From assembly GCA_900290315.1 (NCBI GenBank), contig OKRF01000269.1, forward strand, positions 1-13,453: DNA of 13,453 nucleotides. Direction: 5' to 3'. A model generated the notes under the pieces. It searched no databases. It saw only the letters and a program-made list of their open reading frames with translations, and had not been told where the DNA came from. How positions within the stretch are numbered: position 1 is the stretch's first letter; every line of letters begins with the position of its first letter. The translations under genes were made by a program, and so were the position numbers. Origin of the DNA: Candidatus Sulfopaludibacter sp. SbA3 (lineage in GTDB: Bacteria; Acidobacteriota; Terriglobia; Bryobacterales; Bryobacteraceae). Of the stretch, positions 6,096-12,409 are shown piece after piece.

Positions 6096-6559
6096 CAGGG
6101 CTTCAGACGGCCGGAACCCTGGCCTTTGAACCTGGGTGGCTGCGTTTCGCGGCGAAGCTCTATCACCAGGCGCATCACCAGCCCTTCAATGATGTCGCGG
6201 ACCTCGCAGTGTTCCCCATAATCAAATGCGATCGGGTCTGCCACATCCCAGTCGACAATGCGGGCGCCGGCCGCAGGCGGCAGAGGGACCCCGCTCATAT
6301 TCACCACCAGGTCGAATTGCGAGCGGCCGAGTTGGCGGATGCTCTTGGGAAAGTGATCGCGGAGGTCGATATTCTTCTCCAGCATCGCCCGCGCCGTGTC
6401 GGGCGCCACGGAAAATGCGGGAGTGATGCCGGCGCTGGCGGCAATCAGGACGTCGTCGCCATACTGGCGGGCGAAGCCCTCCGCCATCTGGCTCCGGCAG
6501 GAATTGCCCAGGCACACGAAGAGTACGCGCTTTCTGTGGTCGGGAATTGGTTGGCTCAC
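6095..6559 (-). CDS. Low-molecular-weight protein-tyrosine-phosphatase family protein (ArsC-like annotation possible)
   Basis: A 154-residue protein with the LMW phosphatase P-loop near the N-terminus: C16-L-G-N-S-C21-R22-S, the CX5R nucleophile motif, with the second cysteine placed as in LMW-PTPs. The general-acid DP pair is D108-P109 (VADP). By family knowledge these enzymes dephosphorylate tyrosine or other phosphoesters through a cysteinyl-phosphate. Thioredoxin-coupled arsenate reductases share the fold but use two additional C-terminal cysteines. Here the corresponding region (NMSGVPLPP, 87-95) has none, so arsenate reduction by that mechanism is unlikely. The GTG start overlaps the pdxT stop (GTGA), giving a 4-bp overlap and probable translational coupling. 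It is the last gene of the B6 operon. A role in phosphate removal around PLP is a tempting but unproven inference. Confidence 0.88.
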   Translation of the reverse strand: MSQPIPDHRKRVLFVCLGNSCRSQMAEGFARQYGDDVLIAASAGITPAFSVAPDTARAMLEKNIDLRDHFPKSIRQLGRSQFDLVVNMSGVPLPPAAGARIVDWDVADPIAFDYGEHCEVRDIIEGLVMRLVIELRRETQPPRFKGQGSGRLKP

Positions 6560-7134
6560 AGCTTCTCCAGGAATAGTGCGTGGACGCGCGAATCGCCGGT
6601 CAGTTCGGGATGAAACGTGGCTACCAGGTGCCGGCCGGCCTCCACCAATACCGGATCGCCATTGTACCGCGCCAGCACCCGTGTCTCTTTGCCGATGCCG
6701 CGGATGATGGGAGCGCGAATGAATACCGCTTCCAGTTTGCCGGGCGCCGTGCGCTTCTCGAACTCCGGATCGGGCTCGATCTCCGTGACGCGGCTATCGA
6801 CCTGGCGCCCGTAGGCGTTGCGCTCCACGGCAATATCCACCAGCCCGAGGCTTTCCTGCTCCGGACTGGAAACGTGGGTGGCCATGAGGATGGCGCCGGC
6901 GCAGGTGCCGAACACGGGCTTGCGCCGTCCGAACTCCGCCAGCGGTTCCATCAGATCCTCGTAGCGCAGCAGCTTCAGCATGGTCGTGCTTTCGCCGCCG
7001 GGAATGATCAGCCCGTCGATCTCCGCAAACTGATCGCGCTCGCGGACAAAAACGGGCTCGCCGCCGGCCCGCTCGACGGCCGCCCCGTGCGCCGCGAAAT
7101 CGCCCTGCAGCGAAAGCACCCCGACCTTCTTCAT
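6556..7134 (-). CDS. pdxT: Pyridoxal 5'-phosphate synthase, glutaminase subunit PdxT
   Basis: A 192-residue class I glutamine amidotransferase that hydrolyses glutamine and channels ammonia to PdxS in the deoxyxylulose-independent B6 pathway. Visible hallmarks: the N-terminal LSLQGDF (7-13), the PGGEST motif (45-50), the nucleophile C78 in GTCAGAI, RNAYGRQ, and the catalytic H175 and E177 in FHPELTGD. The length is normal for the family and all three triad residues are present, so it should be active. Its ATG follows the pdxS TAA stop with no intervening base, and its own TGA overlaps the start of the phosphatase gene. This is tight operon packing that fits the 1:1 PdxS-PdxT complex in the cytoplasm. 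Confidence 0.97.
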   Translation of the reverse strand: MKKVGVLSLQGDFAAHGAAVERAGGEPVFVRERDQFAEIDGLIIPGGESTTMLKLLRYEDLMEPLAEFGRRKPVFGTCAGAILMATHVSSPEQESLGLVDIAVERNAYGRQVDSRVTEIEPDPEFEKRTAPGKLEAVFIRAPIIRGIGKETRVLARYNGDPVLVEAGRHLVATFHPELTGDSRVHALFLEKL

Positions 7135-8025
7135 TTACCAGCCTCGCGTCTGCATCAGTTCGGATTCGGGCAGCTTGGAAATGTCCAGACCCGGCATGGC
7201 TTCGCCCAGAGAGCGGCTGGCTTCCAGCAGGGCTTCGGGATTGTTGAAGTTCTTGGCCGCTTTGACGATGGCTTCGGCGCGCGCCTTGGGGTCGCTGGAT
7301 TTGAAGATCCCCGAGCCCACGAACACCGCCTCGGCCCCCAGTTGCATCACCAGCGCGGCATCGGCCGGAGTCGCGATGCCGCCGGCGGAGAAATTGGGAA
7401 CGGGGAGCCTGCCATTCTGCGCCACCCACTCCACCAGTTCCAGCGGCGATTGCAGATTCTTGGCCTGGTGCACCAGCTCTTCCTTGCCCAGAACCGTGAG
7501 TTGTTTCATCTCTTTGACGATGGTGCGGATGTGACGCACGGCCTCCACGATGTTTCCGGAGCCGGCTTCGCCCTTGGTCCGGATCGTGGCCGCGCCTTCA
7601 GCGATGCGCCGCAAGGCCTCGCCCAAGTTGCGCGCGCCGCACACAAACGGCACTTTGAAATCGATCTTGTCGATGTGGTGCTCTTCATCGGCCGGGGTGA
7701 GCACTTCGCTCTCATCGATGTAGTCCACGCCCAGCGCTTCCAGAATGCGCGCTTCCATGAAGTGGCCGATGCGCGCCTTCGCCATAACCGGGATATCGAC
7801 CGTCTGCATGATCTTCTCGATGATTCCGATATTGGCCATACGCGCCACACCGCCATCCTTACGGATGTCCGAAGGCACGCGCTCCAGAGCCATCACTGCC
7901 GAGGCGCCGGCATCTTCCGCGATTTTGGCCTGATCGGCGTTGGTGACGTCCATGATGACGCCGCCCTTCAGCATTTCCGCCAGGCCCACTTTCAACCGAA
8001 ACTGTTCGTTCGTAAATTGAAACAT
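7135..8025 (-). CDS. pdxS: Pyridoxal 5'-phosphate synthase, lyase subunit PdxS
   Basis: A 296-residue TIM-barrel enzyme that builds PLP from ribose 5-phosphate, glyceraldehyde 3-phosphate and ammonia supplied by PdxT. Highly conserved segments are intact: KGGVIMDV (20-27, with D26), ALERVPSDIR, PVMAKARIGH with active-site K83, DYIDESEVLTPADEEHH, and RTKGEAGSGN with the second lysine K151. By family knowledge, dodecamers of PdxS bind PdxT to form the synthase. The ATG at 8025 is fixed by an AGGAGGA ribosome binding site 5 nt upstream and by the family N-terminus. Longer in-frame starts would run back into the pdxR coding region. The upstream neighbour is a MocR-type regulator, the downstream one pdxT. 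Confidence 0.97.
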   Translation of the reverse strand: MFQFTNEQFRLKVGLAEMLKGGVIMDVTNADQAKIAEDAGASAVMALERVPSDIRKDGGVARMANIGIIEKIMQTVDIPVMAKARIGHFMEARILEALGVDYIDESEVLTPADEEHHIDKIDFKVPFVCGARNLGEALRRIAEGAATIRTKGEAGSGNIVEAVRHIRTIVKEMKQLTVLGKEELVHQAKNLQSPLELVEWVAQNGRLPVPNFSAGGIATPADAALVMQLGAEAVFVGSGIFKSSDPKARAEAIVKAAKNFNNPEALLEASRSLGEAMPGLDISKLPESELMQTRGW

Positions 8026-8030
8026 GCTTT

Positions 8031-8037
8031 TCCTCCT
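8031..8037 (-). promoter_or_regulatory. Strong ribosome binding site of pdxS
   Basis: AGGAGGA on the minus strand, 5 nt before the pdxS ATG. It overlaps the last two bases of the upstream pdxR-like stop codon (TAG, 8038-8036), linking translation of the two genes. Confidence 0.85.
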
Positions 8038-9511
8038 ACACCATTGCCGGCGCGGGCTCGCAGTTGTCCGAACCGCTTTCCGCTGCGCCCGCGAATACTC
8101 GTCCCAAGATGGCGAGGCCTTCCCGAATCTGTTCCGGCGTGAGGCCCGCAAAACTCAAACGCAAACTGCCCGGGTCTAACCTGGATACGGCGAAATAGCG
8201 GCCCGGCAGATACGCCACGCCTTCCCTCTGCGCCCGCAACAGCAACTCGCCTGCATCCAGAGGCTCCGGCAACTTCACCCATACGTTCATGCCGCCTTGC
8301 GGGCGGGTCCAGCGGCTGCCGGCCGGCAAATACCTGCGGCAGCCTTCGAGCGTAGCCTCGAGCCGCGCGGCGCCGGCCTGCAACACGCGCGTACGATGCG
8401 CCTCCAGCCGGCCCGACTCGGCGAAATCCAGCAGCACCGCCTGGGAAAGCTGGTCCGTGTGCAGGTCTGACGATTCCTTGGCGTGGCGCAGGCGGTCCAT
8501 CAGCGGCTTCGGTCCCAGTGCCCACCCCACGCGCAACCCCGGAAAACTCACCTTGGAAAAACTGCGCAGCAATACGGTGCCGCCGTGCTCATCCAACTGT
8601 TTGAGGGAAGGCAGCGGATCGCCGGAATAGCGCAATTCGCCGTAGGCGTCATTTTCGATCAACGGAACGCGCGCGGCACGCGCTGCCTCCAACAGGGCCC
8701 GCCGGGACGCCAACGGCAACGTCGCGCCGGTCGGGTTCTGAAAATTGGAAGTCACCACCAGGAAGCGAGGCCTCTCCCGTTCCAGCACCCGCTCCATGTG
8801 CGACACTTCCATGCCATCGGGGCCAACCGGAATGCCCACCAGTTGGGCGCCCATGCCGCTCAGCAGACTCTTCAGACCGGTGTAGATGGGCTCTTCCACC
8901 GCCACGGTATCGCCCGGCCGCAGCAGAACGCGGCCGATCAGGTCCAGTGCCTGCTGGCACCCGTTGGTGATCAGCAGGTCGTCTCCAGACGCCGCCGCGC
9001 CCTGCCGCCGGGCTTCCTCCAACAGATACCGGCGGAGCGGTTCGTAGCCGCTGGGCGAACCCAATTGCAGAATGTCGGCCAGGTCTCCCCGGCTCAATAC
9101 GGTGGCGCAACTGGCGCGGAAATCGTCCAGAGGAAATAGCGCGTGCGAGGGACGGGACATGGCGAAGCTAAGGACGGTGCGGCCGGCGAGGTTGGCTTGG
9201 CCTGCCGTCAGTCCATCGCCGCGCTCCAGCAGCGCGTTCCAATCCACTTTGCCGGCAGCCTCGGTCCACTCCCCGGTGACGAAACTGCCGCGTCCCACCT
9301 GGCCGGTGATCAGTCCCTCCGATTCCAGCAGCTCATAGGCCGCCGAAATGGTGGTCCGATTGAGTCCAAGTTGGCCAGCCAATTCACGAGTGGCTGGCAG
9401 CCGCTCACCACGAGGCCACGTTCCGGAGCGGATTTTGAGCGCCATTTGCTCAAAAAGCTGGCGGTATAGCGGCACATCCGTATCCTGCCTGAGTGTGGGG
9501 CTGAAGTCCAT
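8036..9511 (-). CDS. pdxR: MocR/GntR-family PLP-dependent transcriptional regulator, PdxR-like
   Basis: A 491-residue two-domain regulator. Residues about 13-78 form a GntR-type winged helix (LYRQLFEQMALKI, then GERLPATRELAGQLGLNRTT, then GRGSFVTG). Residues about 120-485 form a fold-type I aminotransferase domain. Its PLP-anchoring lysine is K320 in RSFSKVSFPG, with NPTG and ENDAYGELRY motifs before it. By family knowledge MocR proteins sense PLP or amino compounds, and PdxR controls pdxST. The stop lies 10 bp before pdxS on the same strand, so the regulator heads the operon instead of being divergent as in the well-known PdxR loci. I used the ATG at 9511; a TTG three codons upstream (9520) is possible. 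The regulated target is inferred from context. Confidence 0.88.
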   Translation of the reverse strand: MDFSPTLRQDTDVPLYRQLFEQMALKIRSGTWPRGERLPATRELAGQLGLNRTTISAAYELLESEGLITGQVGRGSFVTGEWTEAAGKVDWNALLERGDGLTAGQANLAGRTVLSFAMSRPSHALFPLDDFRASCATVLSRGDLADILQLGSPSGYEPLRRYLLEEARRQGAAASGDDLLITNGCQQALDLIGRVLLRPGDTVAVEEPIYTGLKSLLSGMGAQLVGIPVGPDGMEVSHMERVLERERPRFLVVTSNFQNPTGATLPLASRRALLEAARAARVPLIENDAYGELRYSGDPLPSLKQLDEHGGTVLLRSFSKVSFPGLRVGWALGPKPLMDRLRHAKESSDLHTDQLSQAVLLDFAESGRLEAHRTRVLQAGAARLEATLEGCRRYLPAGSRWTRPQGGMNVWVKLPEPLDAGELLLRAQREGVAYLPGRYFAVSRLDPGSLRLSFAGLTPEQIREGLAILGRVFAGAAESGSDNCEPAPAMV

Positions 9512-9532
9512 CTCATCCAAACCATACCATAA

Positions 9533-9549
9533 TGGACTGACCAGTTCCA
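9533..9549 (-). promoter_or_regulatory. Candidate operator upstream of the pdxR-pdxST operon
   Basis: An imperfect inverted repeat, TGGACTG-AC-CAGTTCCA on the plus strand (one extra base in the right arm), lies in the short gap between the TPR/PPC gene stop (9554) and the pdxR start. It is followed toward the gene by a repeated ATGGT pair. Position and symmetry suit a site for MocR autoregulation. This is inference; I cannot match it to a verified motif. Confidence 0.3.
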
Positions 9550-9553
9550 GCGT

Positions 9554-10759
9554 TCACTGTACTTTTAACGAATAATCGCCGGTCGTCCCGGCCTGCGACC
9601 AGACCTGGAGGTAGTAGGTCTGGCCGATCTGCACCGGGATGGTGTGATGCAGAGAACCACCGGGCCGGTTGACATCGGGACCAAATCCGCTGGTTCGCAT
9701 GTCGGGGGTGAAGGTAGTCAAGGCCGGCACCAGGGTGGCGGAACGGTTTTGGATGTCGATCGATACGGTGCCATCGCGGGGGCTCTCGAAGGAATAAAAA
9801 TCGGTATCCTTGTCGTCCATGATGTTGGCGTCGATCTGTTCCCCGATGGCGAGTTTGTGCGCGCTGTAGATGTCGTCGTTGGGCTCGTAGCTGTCATAAT
9901 GCTTGAGCGTTTTGATGGTCAGGGTATAGGCGCCGAAGCTGTTGTTGTCACCGGAGAGATTGAGATAGAAAGTGGTATTGGGCGGCGGGGCGATGATGAG
10001 GCTGATGGAATCGCCGGGACCGTGCCGCTGTTCCCTTCCCCAAGGCAGAATGATGCCCTCTTCGTCAAAAATCCGCAAGCGCGGCGCCAGAGACTGGGAA
10101 CGATTGAGCACAGAAATCTCCAGGTGGTCGCGCGGCGCGGGCGGGGTGGTGAGACGGAAGTAGTCTTCGTCTGCAACCTCTGCGATTTCGCCGTCCACGG
10201 GCTTATTCACCGTTACGAAATTCGCGTACGTGGTGCTGTTGTTCGGCTCCACCTCAGCCGACACGGGGTCCGCCATGTTAGAGGTGAAGCCCTTCAGGCG
10301 TTCCAGATTCGAGCGCACGGGGTCATAGCCGGCATCGCGCGCGAGAGCTTCGCGAAAGGCATTGATCGCGCGGGCGGGATCGTTGAGCTGCACGTACAGG
10401 ATGCCGATGTCGTTGAAGATCACGGGTAGGGGAGCCTGCTTCGCGGCGGTTTGCAGCAGTTCCACCGCACGGTAATATTCACCCGCCTCCACCAGCGAGG
10501 CGGCTTCTTCGAATTGTTGCTGGATTTCGCCGGGCTTGAGCGGCTTGCCCTGAAAGTGCGCGTATTCCGTCTGTAGCGGGCGGACGTCGCTGATGTATCC
10601 GGTGAGGTGATGCACTACGGGGCCTCGCGGTCTGAAAACGTAATACATCACGATAGCCCAGACCAGCGCCCCCACTAGAAGAGAGATGGCGCGCAGGTGA
10701 TGGATGAGGAAGGGCGTTCGCCGCTTCTTCTTCGTGCCCATTGCAGATGGTGTGGTCAT
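9554..10759 (-). CDS. Membrane-anchored TPR protein with two PPC (bacterial pre-peptidase C-terminal) domains
   Basis: A 401-residue protein. A basic N-terminus (KKKRR, 10-14) precedes one transmembrane helix (about 24-42), predicting a type II orientation with the bulk outside the cytoplasm. Residues about 79-156 are helical with a TPR-like repeat (LNDPARAINAFREALARD). Two PPC-like beta-sandwich domains follow, each opening with the EPN motif: EVEPNNS at 169-175 with DEDYFRL, and SYEPNDD at 290-296 with DKDTDFYSFE. By family knowledge PPC domains accompany secreted proteases and adhesins; no protease domain is present here. The start is the ATG at 10759, since an upstream TTG lacks support. 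It is on the same strand as and 42 bp upstream of pdxR, so read-through is possible. It is divergent from the Rid-like gene. Function unknown. Confidence 0.82.
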   Translation of the reverse strand: MTTPSAMGTKKKRRTPFLIHHLRAISLLVGALVWAIVMYYVFRPRGPVVHHLTGYISDVRPLQTEYAHFQGKPLKPGEIQQQFEEAASLVEAGEYYRAVELLQTAAKQAPLPVIFNDIGILYVQLNDPARAINAFREALARDAGYDPVRSNLERLKGFTSNMADPVSAEVEPNNSTTYANFVTVNKPVDGEIAEVADEDYFRLTTPPAPRDHLEISVLNRSQSLAPRLRIFDEEGIILPWGREQRHGPGDSISLIIAPPPNTTFYLNLSGDNNSFGAYTLTIKTLKHYDSYEPNDDIYSAHKLAIGEQIDANIMDDKDTDFYSFESPRDGTVSIDIQNRSATLVPALTTFTPDMRTSGFGPDVNRPGGSLHHTIPVQIGQTYYLQVWSQAGTTGDYSLKVQ

Positions 10760-10783
10760 GGAATACAAGCGCTCCGGCCAGCT

Positions 10784-10811
10784 CTGGAACCTTTTGTCGG
10801 TTTGCTACAAT
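10784..10811 (+). promoter_or_regulatory. Candidate promoter for the Rid-like gene
   Basis: A good -10 box TACAAT (10806-10811) with a weak -35 (CTGGAA, 10784-10789) at 16 bp spacing. Initiation near 10818 would put an ATG (10821) almost at the 5' end of the message; that ATG opens a 12-codon frame overlapping the TTG start of the downstream gene. Confidence 0.35.
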
Positions 10812-10855
10812 CCTAATTCTATGCGCGTGCCGCGGGAGACGTCGCGGGGGGCATT

Positions 10856-11956
10856 TTGAACCGGTTCCGGCTGGTGGCGCTTGTCTGCGGGTTGGCGCTT
10901 CTGCTTTGGCCTGCACAAAGGAAGAAGAAAGAAGAAGAGACGCAGACTCTGCAGGTGCCCAAGGAGCTTCCCGGTTCCGTCACAGGGGACACCCGGCGCC
11001 TGACCTTTTACGTCACTCCGCTGAGCAATAAAGGGCTGTTATCTCCCCAGATTCGCGATGCGTTGAAAGCGCTCGCGCACCAGGCGGGCAACGACACGGT
11101 GCTGAAGATCCGCGCCTTCGTGGCCGGGTCCGGAGACGTGCGCCGCGTCCGCGACCTGGTAAGCTCGGCGTTCACCGATCGCAAATTGCCGCTTCCCGTG
11201 CTGAGTCTGGTCCGTTCCGGGGGACTGCCCATGGAAGGAGCCCAGGTGGTGCTGGAGGCCATCGCGCAAACCAGGAAAGAGGTCAATCCCAACGGACTGG
11301 CTTTCCTTTCGGGACAACCGGCCACCAGTGCGGATCCGCTCGATCCGGTGGCGCCGTTGACCGCCCAGACGCTCTCCGCCCTGCGTCAGGAAGTGCAAGC
11401 CGCCGGAGCGGAACCGGCCGGCGTTTTGCGCATCACTTGCTTCCTCACTTCGCTGGAGAATCTGGCTGCCAGCCGGCAGTTAGTGGAGGCGGAATACCCA
11501 CACGCCGCGCACGACTTTGTACAGACGCAACGCGCTCCGGGACGCGCCGTGGCGGCCTGCGAGGCGGTGGCGCGCCTGCGTTCCAGCATGGGGGCGAGAT
11601 TGAGCTTCGCTTCGCTGGAAGGTCCGGCGGGAGATATCGGTCAGTCGCCGGTAGCGCTGGTGGGTGCGCCGCAGGTGGTCTTGACCGGGACTCAGATCTC
11701 GTTCGGCTATCAGGAACAGGATTCGCGCCTGGCGTTCGACCGCCTGAAAAAGGAGCTGGAACAATCCGGCGCATCCCCCCGTGACGTGGCCTTCGCGCAC
11801 TACTATCTGCTCTCCAACGCCATTGCCGCTCAGGTCCGCAAGATTCGCGGCGAGGTGTTTGACCGGGCACATCCTCCCGCCGGCACCATGCTTCTGTTCG
11901 AAGGACTGCCGTCGATGGACGCGGGCTTCGCGGTGGACGTAGTGGCGGTGAAGTAG
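10856..11956 (+). CDS. Secreted protein with three tandem Rid/YjgF-like domains
   Basis: A 366-residue protein beginning with a Sec-type signal (hydrophobic 6-18, likely cleavage near PAQ at 19-21), then a lysine/glutamate-rich stretch. Three consecutive Rid (YjgF/YER057c) folds follow: about 48-138 (VLKIRAFVAG, SGGLPMEGAQVVLEAIA), about 147-245 (LAFLSGQPATS, GVLRITCFLTSLENL), and about 265-366 (VVLTGTQISFG, DVAFAHYYLLSNAIAAQ, EGLPSMDAG). Family RidA enzymes hydrolyse reactive imines using an arginine before the last strand. That position is not arginine in domains 1 and 3 (PLPVLSLV and PAGTMLLF), and domain 2 has no clear equivalent, so imine deaminase activity is doubtful. The start is the TTG at 10856, chosen because it places the signal peptide correctly and is preceded by a G-rich tract. 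Function unknown. Confidence 0.75.
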   Translation: MNRFRLVALVCGLALLLWPAQRKKKEEETQTLQVPKELPGSVTGDTRRLTFYVTPLSNKGLLSPQIRDALKALAHQAGNDTVLKIRAFVAGSGDVRRVRDLVSSAFTDRKLPLPVLSLVRSGGLPMEGAQVVLEAIAQTRKEVNPNGLAFLSGQPATSADPLDPVAPLTAQTLSALRQEVQAAGAEPAGVLRITCFLTSLENLAASRQLVEAEYPHAAHDFVQTQRAPGRAVAACEAVARLRSSMGARLSFASLEGPAGDIGQSPVALVGAPQVVLTGTQISFGYQEQDSRLAFDRLKKELEQSGASPRDVAFAHYYLLSNAIAAQVRKIRGEVFDRAHPPAGTMLLFEGLPSMDAGFAVDVVAVK

Positions 11957-12028
11957 GGAATCGGAAGCATCTCTGCAACCCCGTGCCCAGGAAGGTGTGC
12001 CACCACCGGCAAGTGTCTGCTTTGGCGG

Positions 12029-12064
12029 GGCCGGCTTCAGCCTGCCAACGCCCGCTTGCGGGCG
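12029..12064. repeat. Two back-to-back hairpins downstream of the Rid-like gene
   Basis: The first hairpin, 12029-12046, pairs GGC/GCC and GGCT/AGCC around a 2-nt loop with one C-T mismatch. The second, 12049-12064, is a perfect CGCCCGC/GCGGGCG stem around TT. No T-run follows. The pair lies 73 nt after the Rid-like stop and may stabilise the 3' end or be a REP-like element. Confidence 0.4.
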
Positions 12065-12228
12065 CTTTCGCCGCCTCTGGGAAGCTGATTGCCTGGCCCC
12101 AATGCTGCTCCCGCGTTCTTCCGGGCTGGTTGACGAGACGCCGCCCGGCCTGGCTGAGCCCTATCTCCGAATCGCGCGGCAACCGCTCGCAGCAGCGCCA
12201 TCGAGCTTCCTGAACCGGGCGATTGGGC

Positions 12229-12264
12229 AACCGGCGTCCGCGCGGAGTTTGATAAACGCCGGTT
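12229..12264. repeat. Inverted repeat with nested palindrome
   Basis: AACCGGCGT (12229-12237) and ACGCCGGTT (12256-12264) are exact reverse complements. The 18-nt loop contains the palindrome CCGCGCGG (12238-12245). It lies in the gene-poor stretch; function unknown. Confidence 0.35.
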
Positions 12265-12409
12265 ATCACACGCGAAACGGCCCGGCAAGATCGCCTGGCC
12301 AGCTTTCTGCCAAGGCCACGTGATCCGCCCGGACGTTGTCGTCCACTTCGACGCTGACCTGTTTGGTTTTTGACAAGTGTTCGACTTCTTCTTGCGCGAA
12401 TCCCCTGGA

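Larger units (their letters stand above)
11957..12409. other. Gene-poor intergenic stretch
   Basis: I see no convincing gene in these 453 bases between the stop codons of the Rid-like gene and the convergent TIGR03435 gene. Several open frames exist but read as low-complexity shadows. It holds adjacent hairpins (12029-12064), an inverted repeat (12229-12264), and a short open minus-strand frame (12376-12266, 36 codons from a TTG) that is in frame with the TIGR03435 stop. It may be decayed coding DNA, but nothing identifies the parent. Confidence 0.5.

Noticed and set aside
6095..6559. Annotation as thioredoxin-dependent arsenate reductase ArsC
   Set aside because: The fold and CX5R loop fit, but the two extra redox cysteines required by that mechanism are absent, so the broader LMW phosphatase call is safer.
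6580..8142. 520-residue plus-strand open frame
   Set aside because: Antisense to pdxT and pdxS, whose identity is certain. Long antisense frames are common at this GC content.
9644..10429. 261-residue plus-strand open frame
   Set aside because: Antisense to the TPR/PPC gene; glycine/valine-rich shadow with no domain signature.
11445..12269. 274-residue minus-strand open frame
   Set aside because: Mostly antisense to the Rid-like gene; proline/arginine-rich composition and no recognisable motif.
11997..12323. 108-residue plus-strand open frame in the gene-poor stretch
   Set aside because: No recognised family, no ribosome binding site, and it runs through hairpin-forming sequence; not supportable as a gene.
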